55,000 nt of DNA from Glandiceps talaboti (GCF_964340395.1 NC_135549.1:33357332-33412331); one strand, 5' to 3'. Positions 12,339 through 24,870 are shown, counted from the stretch's first letter. Notes: generated by a model not told the origin, from the sequence alone. Translations and numbers: made by a program.

Positions 12339-14715
12339 CACACTAGAGCAATTGGCTGAGCAAAATTTCACTCGTGGCAATTTCCTCACCGATTCCTCTC
12401 ATGTGCAGGCAAATTTTCAAGAGATTTTGGTCATTCGTAGCCATGAGTCAAATATCTAGCATGTTTGATAATTTTGGCCATGAGTGAATATTTCCTCATG
12501 TGTGCGCTGAACGTGAGCAGAATGCTCACGACTGTCTCTTAAGAGCTACATGTATTACATCTGATGCCTTATAAGTTATATGTGACACGCACGATCACTG
12601 TCCAGTTTGCACCACAAGGTGTGCCTCGCCTCCTGTACATGTTCAGTACATTACTAGCTTGTCTGTCAGTGCTACATTTTGCTTCCTCTCTTCATTTTTC
12701 TCAGATGTTTTAAGAATTTGAAAATAGTCAGTGTCCGATCGACAAAATTTCTTTCCACTGAAGTTTAGAAAACATTTAGTTCTACTCTACGTAAACGTCG
12801 TGTTGTTGCATCATACATGTACATCATGAGACGTCACATTGACCTCACACTTCGCTTCACGCTTCCTTCCTTCCTCCTTTTGTCTTGTTTTACCACGTAA
12901 TCATCAAAAGTTTTCCAAATAATTATGAATTTTTTTTTTTTTTTACACTTTGGGTATTTTACTTGCTATTAGTACTTCTGGGCAACTCATATTTAATTTT
13001 CCGACCTTAGAATTTGTTTCAATGATCGTCAGGTTTGAGTACTTTCCTAAGCTAGTCCCACAATCAGAGGTCGCGGTAGCTTTTTTTCTGATGCGTCCCT
13101 GGGACGCGTTCCTGCCAAAATTAGCGTCAAAATCCTATTACGGTGCGTCTTTTCCAAATTTGCATGCACACAGTCACTACATGTCTTTCAGATGTACACT
13201 AAATACGTTACAAATGTAAATACATGTACATGAACACATCAGTGTCATTCTCCCGCACACCGTATACAAGTACATAGTTTGTACTTCCAAAAAGAAAACA
13301 TTTATATGAAAGAATACGCTATACAGAGGTTTAACTTCATCTTTCTCGACTTTCGATTTTCTATGGTAATCACTCTCTAAAAATATGTGCTCCGAGAAAA
13401 AACTATGGATGAATATATAGCGGAGTGGGAGAAGACGTGTCGAAACCCCATAGCGTATAAATCCAGAGCTAATGTTAGTTTCTTGGAGTCGGACCGTACG
13501 GAGTACATAAAACTACCCCATGATACAAAACCGCAATGCATAAACTAAGTTCCATGACATGAATGATGAAGTATGAACGACAGCGTGAACTTCAATTTGA
13601 CAGAGACACAGTTGTAAAAGTTCGATACAAATTTTGTGTCGCTACGTTGCAATCGTTTATTCTTGAACGACGCCTTTGCCATGTTCACTGTAAATTCACG
13701 TAATGCGTTCGATCCCGTAACGAAGCTCAAAATAAGTTTCAGTTTTAGTGAGAATGAAATGGCGACGTGGCAGTATGAATTTATCAACGTGAAGGCTTCG
13801 GCATAGATTACTGTCCACCGATGTGGTCTATTTAATCATCGCTTCGCCCGTGAGGGAAGATGCTTCACCGTAGCGTAAGGCCGTGCTATCGATGGACACT
13901 CTGCCAAACCACATGTCTGTTAATAAGTAACTAATCACGTGGATAAGTAATTATAATATCACGTAGTTTCTAAACTACCCAAGACGTGCTCGGCACGTCA
14001 GGAAATGGTCATGGGGCACATGAAACTGTTGGAACGTTTTATATACGATGGGTCATATTCAAATTTCACAGGTCACACTGCACATATAAATAGTTACAAT
14101 CAGAACTGACTAATTCCACGATGTCTGTTCTCTACAACTTCGAAGCAAAGATGATAACCGTACGTTTGCCAACAGTAAGCCCCATTTGTCCCCTGTTTAT
14201 GACGCGTCCCCAGTGACGCATACATCCAAAAAAAGGCGTCCCAAGTGTCAAATAGTGCGTCAAATACGCACAAATAACGCGTTAACGCGACCTCTGCGAC
14301 AACTAAACAATTAGTTAACGTCAGTTATTTCTACTCATGTTGCATCACTATATATTTACAAACAGTATATATGAAATATGAGAGCCATGTGAAACTTTTT
14401 CAGTGCAAAATGGGATGAAGATGTGAGGGCAAAGTCAGTGCTCCTTACAGCAGTTTGAATTTCCCGCATATGCATGCATTACCCATAATCCTCTTTATAT
14501 AGTGGACATCTGCCTTTAAGAGAAAGTCATGAGCAGAATATTCACGTTCAGGCGCACATGAAGAAAAATTCACTGTGGCCAAAATTATCAAACACACTAG
14601 ATATTTGGCTCACGACCTCGAATAACTAAAATCTCATGAAAATTTGCCGCACACGAGAGGAATCGTGAGGAAATTGCCACAAGTGAAATTTTGCTCAGCT
14701 GATTGCTCTAGTGTG
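12339..14715. mobile_element. Foldback element with ~200-bp terminal inverted repeats
   Basis: 12339-12544 and 14516-14715 are inverted repeats of each other with few differences. Both ends read CACACTAGAGCAAT inward, then CTGAGCAAAATTTCACT, TGATAATTTTGGCCA, and end near CTCTTAA. Total ~2.38 kb. It sits inside a family B element. No clear target duplication was seen (TCTTAAGC on the left, CGCCTGTC on the right). No intact transposase frame; the core holds a second, hAT-like element. Confidence 0.85.
13065..14296. mobile_element. hAT-like element nested in the foldback element
   Basis: Perfect 11-bp terminal inverted repeats CAGAGGTCGCG (13065-13075) and CGCGACCTCTG (14286-14296). Subterminal regions on both sides are rich in GCGTC/GACGC motifs (for example 13093, 13104, 14203, 14239), typical of hAT ends. 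About 1.23 kb with no open frame that I recognise as a transposase. A clear 8-bp target duplication is not visible (CCCACAAT against CGACAACT). Confidence 0.65.
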
Positions 14716-15870
14716 CGCCTGTCTCTAGCAATACACACCATCATTTGACTGTTGCTACAGACATGATTTTGTGGTCTTAAACATACATATACTTGTGATC
14801 ATTTTTTGGCATTTATCCACCTGTCTATATCCATCCCTGTTGTTATTTTTGCAATTTACACCATCGTACGATTGTTGTTATTTTTTCAATTTACACCATC
14901 ATACAATTGTTGTTATTTTCATAATTACACCTTCATATGATTGTTGTTATTTTTGCAATTACACCATCGTACAATGTACGATTGTGGTTATTTTTTGCAA
15001 TTTACACCACCATGCAATTGTGGTTATTTTTGCAATTTACACCATCATATGATTGTTGTTCTTTTTGTAATTACATGTACACCATCATATGATTGTTGCT
15101 ATTTTTGTAATTACACCATCGTACGATTGTTGTTATTTTTGCAATTTACACCATCATACGACTGCTTTTATTTTTGCAATTTACACCACCGTATGATTGT
15201 TATTATTTTTGCAATATACACCATTGTATGATTGTTGTTATTTTTGCAATTTACACGACCGTACAACATTTTTTGAATGTTTATTCAATTGTCTTTTAAT
15301 CCGCACTGTTATTTTCGCCATACATGTGATCATTTGGCTGTTGCTATGGGCATGGTCTTGTTGCTAGGCACATTTGCATACATTTTTTGAATGTTTATTC
15401 ATTTGTCTTTCTATTCCTGTTATCTGCAATATACGTGATTATTTGGCTGTTGCTATGGGCATGGTCTTGTTGCTAGTCAAATATTTACATACATTTTTTT
15501 GAATGTTTATTCAATTGTCTATTAATCCCTGTTATCTTTATGAAATACACGACCGTTTTGCTTTTGTTATGGGCATGGTCATGGTTGCTAGGGTATTTGC
15601 ATACATTTTTTGAACGTTTACTCACTTGCCTACCAGATGATGTTATTTGACCAAAATATACTACCATTTGGTTGTTGCTAAGGGCATGGTCATGGTTGCT
15701 TTGGCCAATTTTGTCAAAAAATTTTCAAGAAAATCTGCAGAATAACACTTTCAGAAACATCTCAGTTCTCACCAAGTTTCAGTCTCATTGACCAAGAACT
15801 TTTTGAGATATAAATTTTTGACCAAAATTCACATGTTTACACCTAATTTGCATATTACTGATGAGATAAC
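14716..15870 (+). mobile_element. Family B copy 2, right part, with internal minisatellite
   Basis: Continues family B after the foldback insertion (GCAATACACACCATCATTTG at 14730), passes through a minisatellite (14840-15262), then standard units with TTGCTATGGGCATGGTC at 15341 and 15451, TTTTGACCAAAATTCACA and CCTAATTTGCATATTACTGATGAG (~15842). It lacks the microsatellite and terminal hairpin, so the 3' end is truncated at about 15870. Confidence 0.7.
14840..15262. repeat. ~35-41-bp minisatellite inside family B
   Basis: Around eleven copies of a unit containing TTATTTTTGCAATTTACACC and ATCATACGATTGTTG, with variable length. It looks like a local expansion of one piece of the family B unit (GTTATCTTTGCAATATACAC..CATTTGGCTGTTG). 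Confidence 0.85.
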
Positions 15871-18590
15871 TTCCCTGTAGTTTAATAGTTCGGACGTTGC
15901 ATGTGTCATCATGTACAATCTTTGACCTTTCAAAATCTTAGTGAGTCATCGTAGCAGAAAGTTTTGTTGGATACCTGTCCCTCTTGAAAACTATGTATTC
16001 CAATTTGTGTTATTTCATTTTCTTTTGATTGACTTCATTACCACCCATACAGTGACACGAAGCGGTTTCGTCTTCTTTCAAAAAAGACCTGTGCTAACTG
16101 AAGGTGCCATGGCATATTGTCTCCGACTATTTTTGTTTTTGTAAAAAAAAGCTGAACATGCTGAAGAGAACTATATCATGGCTAGGCATGTCTTACAGTG
16201 TGAGTTTTTTGACGTGGAAGCGTGACGTGTTGAGTGTCCATTTGAACCTGTGCAGCTATGTTTGGCATGTACTAGTAATTTTCCAGTTGGACACAACATT
16301 GGCAACAAAAATTGCAACATTAGTGTTGCGTCTTTTTTACATTGATTGTAACAGGGCCAGGGTACAAGTTCTATAATAATATTATGTATCAAAATAAAAA
16401 CAATCGACTCTCACTCAGTACGATGACATATCGTCAGTCGGGGGCATGGCAAATGTAACAAAATTTGTTGCGTACATTGTATAGGATACGAATCGTTCAA
16501 TCGAATATGCGTAAAATTAATTTCCATTGCGTATAATACGCATGATTTTGCGTCACCGCGAATACTGGTCCATCATTCTGAGCAGTTCTCAAATCCGGGA
16601 ATTAAATGATAAATTTAATGGGAAGTCAACTAGAAAACAGTACATTTAGACTAATTGAATCACTATGGGAATATCAATTGATGGACCAAATCTGATACTT
16701 TTGACTTTGAACACGCAGTCACCAATGGGGAAATTACAAAGCTGTTATGCATAAAGGCAAAGTTATCTTCACCCTTATGTGTTGGACTTTTGTTTGTTTT
16801 GGTAGTGGTATGGTGATGATGCAATGAAGCTTTTGAAAATGGATTTCATTTTGTAGTAAACACTACAACTGTCTTGAAACATCTTGAAATTTGCTGCAAT
16901 TTTTTACAGAAAGATTTTGTTTTGTTACACTCTTTCAGCATTTGTGTTGAAAAAAGCTATTTGAGTAACTATTTAGGACAAACTATTAAAAAACTATTTT
17001 TTTGACAGGGAAATTTGGCTTAATTCAGTCACTATTTCAACATTAAGATATTAAAACTCACTTTGACACTGCAGTTGTGTTGAAATTCACATGATTAAAA
17101 TGGGTTAAAATGGCTTAAAAACTGCCACCAAAAGCCACCATTTCAAGATGCAAATTTCAAACGCTCTTATGCAGGAAGGGGGTGACCACCCCCAGCGTGC
17201 GCTACGAGCATGCAGTGCTTTGCTCCGCTCAGCAAGAATTCCCCCCTCTTGTGACAAAATCCTGGGGGGAACATAATGACTTTTAGCTCTATATCTGTTA
17301 TTTTTGAAGTCCCAGTGAAAGTTAGTTGTTGAAAAAGTTATTCAAATATCCACTACCTATTCTCAATACAGGAAAGCTTGACTCGACTTTGAACACTGAC
17401 TTTCGCGATCCCCTACATACCCAGGATATGTACACTCATTTCCATGGCAAATAATAAACAAAATTCAAACCATCAGAACATCTCTAGTACGCATCAGAAA
17501 GTTTACATACTTTATGGTACATGTAAGCATGACACCGCTCTATACTTTGATTCTCGTTTACGGCAATATACCCTTTATGTAACACTCACTTCAAGAATTT
17601 CGTGATGTACGCCACAATGAAGTGAATTTCCATAGCTCTCAAGTTTGTTTGGTTTCTCAAAATATAAAATTCAGATCTGGACAGAAACTTGTCGATATAT
17701 ATTGCGATATACGTACCTTTCAATATAAGCAACCCAAATACTTTGAACAGTCTAGAACGAAGCCAATCAATGTCGGAAAATCGGGGAAAAATTAACCCAA
17801 TTAAACCACTTAGTACACTCCCTAACATTGCAACACAGTAACAACATTTACTTTTCTCATTTGCATTGTTGTGATAATGTTATTTTTTACAAAGAAATAC
17901 ACGCATTCTGGCAGCAAACTCACCCTTAGTATCGAAAGATTTATATTAAAACAAAGAGAGAAGATTTTCAATTTTGATCGAAGAAAAGATCGTATGGATT
18001 TATCTTTGCAAATTCTCCAGCAAGAATTTTCTGTAGAAAGCTGGTGATTTCACTCGGAAGTTGAAGCTGACCTGGTTTGACTGACAATCTCCCCATGCAT
18101 GCTTTCAGAAACAGAAACATGTGCGAGTATCGAACAAAGTAAAAACAAGATTTTAAATTTTGAAATAGTGAAGAGATCATATGATACATTGATTGCCTGC
18201 AGATGCGATCTTATGGCCAACTACATGTAATGTGAAGCTCTTATAGAACGTTGTAGCATAGCTCTCACCATAGTAGGAGTTTTAATAAAGGCCATCAAAA
18301 GAGAAGAAATTGTTACTGGTCACTGCGCATCACTGAAATGCCCCCACTTCGATCTTTTTTCCCTGTGTTTTTCCAGCCAATGCAGTCTGCAGATCCACGG
18401 GAAAACACAAAATAACCCTACCTCGTTAATTGCTACTTCAGTAAAGACAACTGCAGAACTATCATGAACAATTAAAAAAAAAATTTAAATTTGCATCAAA
18501 TTTTGACATTTCCTGACCACTGCGTCTAATTACCGAAATATGCAAATAACTTTTAAATTCAGTTTTAAATAATTAAAACTGACAGCTACA
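15870..18590. other. 2.7-kb stretch with no recognised gene
   Basis: Mostly low-repeat AT-rich sequence. Short open frames (15941-16144, 16104-16376 plus; 17586-17828, 17968-18189 minus) resemble nothing I know and lack clear splice context. A small GC-richer patch (17165-17275, with GGGGGTGACCACCCCC at ~17179) stands out and may be a fragment of an unidentified repeat. Confidence 0.4.
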
Positions 18591-18599
18591 TCAATAATA

Positions 18600-18893
18600 T
18601 TTTCAGGACTGATGTGCTTAGGTATTGCAAATGTATGTACCAAATTATATTGAATTTGAAGCGTGCATTCTTGATATATAGCCTAATTACCGAAAACCAC
18701 TAATTACACAAATTGCTCGTTAGTATTCATGGAATGTTTACCAAAACCTAATCAGTTCTTGCCATTACCCTACAGAATACGTCTTCAAAATTTCGTTTGA
18801 ATTGAGCCAGCCGTTTTGGAGGAAACGGTGACACAGCCAGAGACAGACAGACAGGCAGGCAGGCTGGCAGGCGCGCACGCACGCACACACACA

Positions 18894-18924
<31 letters not shown>

Positions 18925-18960
18925 TTTTCACCCCCTAATACACCTCTTCCTTACGGAAGA
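18600..18960 (+). mobile_element. Family A hairpin-ended element, copy 2
   Basis: ACCAAATTATATTGAATTTG (18640), ATATAGCCTAATTACCGAAAA, TTTGAATTGAGCCAGCCG (18798), then CAGACAGGCAGG and GCACGCACACACA tracts, CACTTTTCACCCCCTAATAC and the hairpin CTTCC-TTAC-GGAAG (18947-18960). Same order as copy 1. Confidence 0.8.
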
Positions 18961-19430
18961 CAATCGACTTATCGGTCAGAATAGCTCCGCTGTTCTTTTT
19001 ATTTTTAATTTTGGTAACATGTAGAAGTGGTTCAGTTGTTCAGCTCTTCACTATGCAGTTTTGTTTTAGTGATGTAATAAAGTGGTTATTGGTTTTCATA
19101 TGATGTCTCACTATAAAACACATTTTACACAGAAAGCTGGTAAAATATTGTACTTTTATACCATAGTCACCATTTTATAAAAAAAATCTACTGTTATGAA
19201 AATTACACAAAAACTATGACTGCGAAATGCACACACACACACACACATACATACAAAAAAAAAAAAAAAAAGGATTTTTGAGGTTGGCTATAAATAATTC
19301 CAGTGTCTTACAGCTTTAACCATGGAAAATTTTAATGAAGAATGAAATAAACGGGGGATCTAAAATAATTTTGAGGCAATTCGAATTTCAACTTTCTAAA
19401 AATTACCAAAAACACTGTCCATGATAATTG
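18960..19430. other. Stretch with no recognised feature
   Basis: AT-rich; a small CA tract and an A-run at about 19230-19270. Nothing else seen. Confidence 0.4.
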
Positions 19431-19434
19431 TCAA

Positions 19435-19835
19435 CAACATTCAACTTGTAGTAGACATAACATGTCTCGTGACCAACGCCTGTCGGCAGACTTGGCCAAT
19501 TTTTTTTCATCATTCCATTGTATTTAAACCTTGTACTTGACATTTCGCAATATTTATAATTCTCAACAAAATACCTCAACATGCCTCACCTCGCTCGTAC
19601 TCAAAGCAGTCCCGGTATGATCACTGACATGACCAGAGAGAACCTTTCCGGATTTACATGTAAAACGGGGAAAGATATGCAAAACATAATGCAAAGTCTG
19701 AGGCCAAATTAAAGTTGTAATTATTTCAATTATTTTTACTTGCCAAATATTTGCATTTTGGAGATGGCAAGACATGTTCATGTCGTTTACATGTAAACTG
19801 TCGGCCAATAAACAAAGTTTGGTCGATTCACAGTA
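19435..19835. repeat. Dispersed repeat E, copy 1
   Basis: Aligns by eye with 27290-27645: shared landmarks are TTTAAACCTTGTACTTGACATTTC / TTTAAACTTTGTCCTTGATATTTC, ATGATCACTGACATGACC / ATGATCACACACATGACC, TTTGCATTTTGGAGATG / TTTGTGTTTTGGAAATG, and AATAAACAAAGTTTGGTC / CATAAACAAAGTTTGGTC. Nature unknown. An overlapping 125-residue minus-strand open frame (19563-19940) is not conserved as an intact frame in copy 2 and is not called as a gene. Confidence 0.7.
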
Positions 19836-21555
19836 CGCAGTGTACACAGAGTCTCGGAGACTGCTCTTGCATAACTTCAACTGCATGCCTTGCTTATGCG
19901 AGTTGTCTTCATTCTGGTTCACTGTCACTCCAAATTGCACGACAAAATAGATTAATCACAAGTTACATGTTATCTGAAAACATCAAACTTTTATAATGGG
20001 TCTGAAGTGTGATTTTAGTGAGTTAAACTATGCTTAAAATGTTGAAAAGTTTCTGGTACACATTGATCTAACTATTGCATTTTTAAAAGACAAAAAATTA
20101 CCTTCCCATAGAGCAAGTCTTTATAGTGCTGTCCTTAGTGCATATTAGAATGTGTTTACAACATAAAAATAAATAAATTTGAAGGTTACCAGCAGTTACA
20201 GCAAAATTTTGTTACTAATTACATGTACAAGTCACTTCGTCTATTTTCGTGTCTATGTACTTCCGGGTTGACATAAACGTAGTACAGCAATGGCGCGAGA
20301 TCGTCTGTTGGGCGACTTTCCCACCGGGTGTGCTTTTCGAAAACTACACAACACATGCTTTTATGACACGGAATCATAGAAAATCTACCCCATTTCCAAA
20401 CTAATCGTAGTAATCGTAATTTTATAGACAACCGGAGTAGGTCAAAATAGCAAATTAAAAATCAAATGAATTTTACTATGACCGTGAATTCATCATATAG
20501 CCGGTGGTTTGAATACTGAGCTCCCTGATATACCTATCGAAAAGTCACTATCCCGTCGGACTACCTACAATGGGCATTTTAGTAACCTTTATTGGTACAT
20601 GGTCCTTACAGAAAGTTACTAGACTCGCGGGATAGCGGACCAGCGTGTATGTCGAACCCTTGCCATACGTTACAGCATAGACCCTCCTGGTTACAGTGGT
20701 AACACTCGTTCATGTTCGATTACCTTTCATAAAGAAAACACAACGAAATGGTTGAAGTGATCTTTTTTTAAATTTCTTTTCATCACAACAACAAAATCTG
20801 CGCGATCAAAAGTGTTGTAAACTAAACCAGAAAGAATTATCGGGCTGGCTAAACTTCCCGATGAACTGGAGTAAGGTCCAAGTCCACGTAAGCCCCGATA
20901 GTACGTGAGAAAATCGTCTCAAACTAGCGATACAACTTTCAAAATATAACTTGACATGTCTTCATTTGTTAGAGTTATACAATTCAAGACGGGGTTTCAC
21001 TCGAAAACAACAATTCTGTGAATAATGACACTGAACGCAGCGATTTCTCGGACGATGTTACCACTGCACTGTAACGTATGACTGACAACGACTTGCTTCT
21101 GGGTTAGTCCCTCGTGCATCCGGGTACTTGGGATTTACGTGCATTACCACATCGGCAATTTTGACGCTGTAATTTTGCCACCAATATTGATCGTACAAAA
21201 ACAAAACTCCATAAATGAACCACAAAGTACTTTCCCTTTCAAAATGTGGTAATTTTAGAAAGAGTATTATCGTTTTTATTGACGACTGACTCTGTCAAAA
21301 ACACTTCAGTTCAGGCATGGAAGACTCTCACAATGATCATGAGCTATGCATGAGGTGCATATACTGGAATGAACCATTCTGTAGGAGGGGTGGTGTGTGA
21401 ATTGGATTTGAAGTTTACAAATCTTTTTCGAACAAATATTTGTCATTTGGGCGCACAATGCGTAGAATTAAGACTATAGCACATATTACATTGCTTGTTT
21501 GACGTCAATAGTGTCTTTTGAAAAGTTGCACTTTACCTAAAGTCTCGCGGACTGA
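19836..21555. other. Low-repeat, relatively CpG-rich stretch without a recognised gene
   Basis: 20,230-21,560 has noticeably more CpG than its surroundings (for example GCGCGAGATCG at 20292, GTCTCGCGG at 21541) and no microsatellites. A weak inverted pair, CCATACGTTACAG (20662) and CTGTAACGTATG (21069), is present. It could be a regulatory region, a transposon remnant or an unrecognised exon. No protein similarity was recognised. Confidence 0.35.
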
Positions 21556-21559
21556 TTTC

Positions 21560-22112
21560 CAATATGGCGTCGGTCATTATGCTCATTAACATGTTCATTT
21601 TTTTTCAAATTTCAAAAAAAAAATCATAAAAAATAGAAGAGAAGATGTGCTGACTTGAAATTAACAAATCTAAGTAAGCTACCCCCTGTGCATCAACACA
21701 CCTGATATCAAGGCAATCTGACTTAAGGTTTATGAGGAGTTGATGAAAATGTCATTTTTGGAAAAAAAATCATAAAAAATTGAAAATGGCACAGATCAAC
21801 TTGGCATGAACAAATCTGAATAGCCTCCCCCCAGGGAACATGCACACCAAATATCGAAGAATTCCAACTGTCACTTTCGGCGTAGATAGTGAAAATATAA
21901 AAGTTTGACGGACACCTATGATTCACTCTACTCTCTATACCTCAATACCCACCTATACCTAAAGCTACGCTTTCAGCTTTCGCTGACAGCGGAGCTAAAA
22001 AAGTTGACGGACACCTATGATTCACTTATACTCTATACCTCTATACTCACCTACATGTACATTGTATATACCTAAAGCTACGCTTTCAGCTTTCGCTGAC
22101 AGCGGAGCTAAA
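21560..22112 (+). mobile_element. Family D hairpin-ended element with duplicated 3' end
   Basis: Two degenerate units with AAAAAAATCATAAAAAAT (21617, 21762) and AACAAATCTAAGTAAGC / AACAAATCTGAATAGCC, a block CACCAAATATCGAAGAATTC (21844), then GTTTGACGGACACCTATGATTC and a 34-nt stem-loop (21963-21996). The last 113 bp, hairpin included, is repeated (22076-22109). Same design as families A-C and G. Confidence 0.75.
21963..21996 (+). other. Terminal stem-loop of family D (first of two)
   Basis: 15-bp stem with two mismatches, AGCTaCGCTtTCAGC against GCTGAcAGCGgAGCT, around a TTTC loop, followed by AAAAAA. An identical hairpin lies at 22076-22109. Confidence 0.85.
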
Positions 22113-22154
22113 AAAAGGAGAAGGGGGCTCCGAACATCATCAACATTACCTCAT

Positions 22155-23440
22155 ACATGTATGTATGGTACTAGTATTTTGTTTACTAACCCTGCTTGCA
22201 GATGGTGCATCATCACAGCATATCGCTCAACACTGAGAGAAGGAAGGGACGGCTTACTCTGTATGCAAGCAAGACTATTCGTTTCCAAGAAAAACAACTA
22301 TGGGTTGTTAGATCAAGTTTTTAGTTGCGGATGTATATTTTGTATCTTCCAAGGCTGATACAAACTTGATTATTTTGTGTGATATTATTTAATAGTGTTA
22401 AAGCCAGTTAGCCACGTGACTGTTTGTCAAGGTTAGCTAGATTTGTAGAGAAGCAATTGGCGATATGCCCCTTAGGTTGATAGTTGTTGACCCTTCTTCT
22501 AAAGCATTTCGATACCGACAATTTGGGGTTTCTTCATCAGTCACAGTTTATGTTATTAAAACATCATTACCATGTTCGCTGGTAGATTGATTTGTTTTCC
22601 CTGGTCGTGTTTTGTAAGTCCCAATGTTATGTAATTGTCTCTTGTGATTGAGACATTTTTATTATAGAACTGAATGTTATGTTACCAACCATTGAATGCT
22701 AATTATAAAACTGAATGTTATGTTATCAACCATTGGATGCTATGTTACCAACCATTGAATGCTAATTATAAAACTGAATGTTATGTTACCAACCATTGGA
22801 TGCTAATTATAGAACTGAATGTTATGTTACCAACCATTGGATGCTAATTATAGAACTGAATGTTATGTTACCAACCATTGGATGCTAATTATAGAACTGA
22901 ATGTTATGTTACCAACCATTGGATGCTAATTATAGAACTGAATGTTATGTTACCAACCATTGGATGCTAATTATAAAACTAAATGTTATGTTACCAACCA
23001 TTGGATGCTAATTATAGGACTGAATGTTATGTTACCAACCATTGGATGCTAATTATAGAACTGAATGTTATGTGACCAACCATTGGATGCTAATTATAAA
23101 ACTGAATGTTATGTTACCAACCATTGGATGCTAATTATAGAACTGAATGTTATGTTACCAACCATTGGATGCTAATTATAGGACTGAATGTTATGTTACC
23201 AACCATTGAATGCTAATTTAAGGACTGAATGTGATGTTACCAACCATTGGATGTAGTTTGAGGGGTGTCTGATTTTTGAGAATATCTCTCTGTTTACAAG
23301 TAATATTGTCTCCATTATTGGAACAATCTGTTTGTTCATGAAGAATTGCCCCTTGTTATGGAAGATATATCCACAACTAAAAACTTGATCTAACAACCCC
23401 CATAGTTGGTTATCTGGTAAACAAAATACCATACACTTGT
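22155..23440. mobile_element. Foldback-like element containing a 41-bp minisatellite
   Basis: Outer inverted match: ATGGTACTAGTATTTTGTTTAC (22164-22185) with GTAAACAAAATACCAT (23417-23432). Inner inverted match: 22296-22352 with 23357-23412, including AACTTGATCTAACAACCC on the right. The left arm has an extra ~100 bp between its two blocks. The loop holds the minisatellite. No coding capacity. Confidence 0.7.
22660..23265. repeat. 41-bp minisatellite
   Basis: About 14 tandem copies of CTAATTATAGAACTGAATGT TATGTTACCAACCATTGGATG (41 bp, split here for length), differing at one or a few bases (TATAAAACT, TATAGGACT, TTGAATG). Confidence 0.97.
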
Positions 23441-23699
23441 CTTGATATAATGCTGACGAAGTTCAGAGTCCCCCTCCCCTTTATTACTAGTCTCCTTCCT
23501 TTTTATCAAAGCATGAATACTATCTGTTGATAAACAAACCTAATGAATATTTGACACATTTCATAAGTCCCGGCTACAATTTTATGAAGCGTGACGTACG
23601 GTTAAACTTTACTCGCAATTTTTGAAATTTACTACAAAGTTTTGAACCCAATTAGTAAATTTACTACCAGTTTTCAAAAGCCAGAGGAAGCCCAGCATA

Positions 23700-24773
23700 C
23701 TGGGTATAGGTGTTCATTTGCTGAATGATTATCCAGTTGCTTATCCAACTCTGTTGGTATCTTTGCAATATACGCGATCATTTGGCTGTTGCTATGGGTG
23801 TGGTCATGTTGCTACACATACATTTTGTACATGTTGTATTTGCATACATTTTTTGAATGTTCCTTCACTGTCTATGAATCCCTGATGTTATCTTTATCAT
23901 CATATGGCTGTTTCTATGGGCATGGTCTTGTCGCTATGTATATTTGCATATATTTTTTTGAATGCTGTTGTTATCTTTGCAATATTCGTGACCATTTGGC
24001 TGTTGCTATGGGTGTGGTCTTGTTGCTAGACACAGTTGCATACACTTTTTGTTTGTTTACTTGTCTAAGAATCACTTATCTTTATGAGATACAGTTTGGC
24101 TGTTGCCATGGGTGTGGTCATGGTTGCTGGGTATATTTGCATACATTTTTGAAATGTTTACTCGCTTGCGTACCAGATATTATTTTAGCAATATATACTG
24201 ACATTTGATTGTTTCTAAGGGTGTGGTCATGGTTGCTAGGGCCAGTTTTGTCAAAATGTTTTGAACAAAATCTGCAGAATAACACTGTTAGAAACATCTC
24301 ACCAAATTTCAGTCTCAATGACGAAGCACTTTTTGAGATATAAGTTTTTAGTTTTTGACCAAAATTCCCATTTTTACACCTAATTTGCATATCAGAGATC
24401 ATTTTGCTTAATATTTCATCTATACACCCCACTAATGCACCCCACTAAATTTCAGTCCAATCTGCTAAGTAGATTTGGAATTAAAGATTTATGACCAAAA
24501 AGACACATTTTAGCCCTAATTTGCATATTACTTATGGAATCATCCTACCATGAACAAATCTTTATCTACACGCCCCTAAAAATGTTCCCATCAAATTTCA
24601 GACCAATCTGTAGTTATTGAGTTATTTGACCAAAAATGACATTTTTTGACCCAAATCATACACCTGTGATGCGATCACTTTGCTTTGACCAATTTCCCAA
24701 CTAGACACCAAAGTAAACCATAAGTCACCACCAAATACCAAGTCATCCACACACATACACACACTCAAACACT

Positions 24774-24819
<46 letters not shown>

Positions 24820-24870
24820 TACACCATGCCTATAGCACTCCTAAACCGTATCAGTTCAGTTGTGCTAAAA
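23700..24870 (+). mobile_element. Family B copy 3
   Basis: Full-length copy: GTGTTCATTTGCTGAATGA (23710; compare 7050), tandem units with TTGCTATGGGTGTGGTC, then TTTTGACCAAAATTCC, CCTAATTTGCATAT (24379, 24515), ACCAATCTGTAG, (CA)n at 24777-24814, and terminal hairpin TAGCAC...GTGCTA (24833-24867). A 139-residue open frame at 23789-24208 is just tandem units read in frame. Confidence 0.8.

Noticed and set aside
19563-19940. 125-residue minus-strand open frame
   Set aside because: Lies within dispersed repeat E; the frame is not intact in the second copy.
20640-20720. Possible tRNA because of a GGTTCGACATAC-like string on the minus strand
   Set aside because: No cloverleaf arms could be matched around it. 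No tRNA was found by eye in the window.
23789-24208. 139-residue plus-strand open frame
   Set aside because: Reads through family B tandem units; the frame is not kept in other copies.
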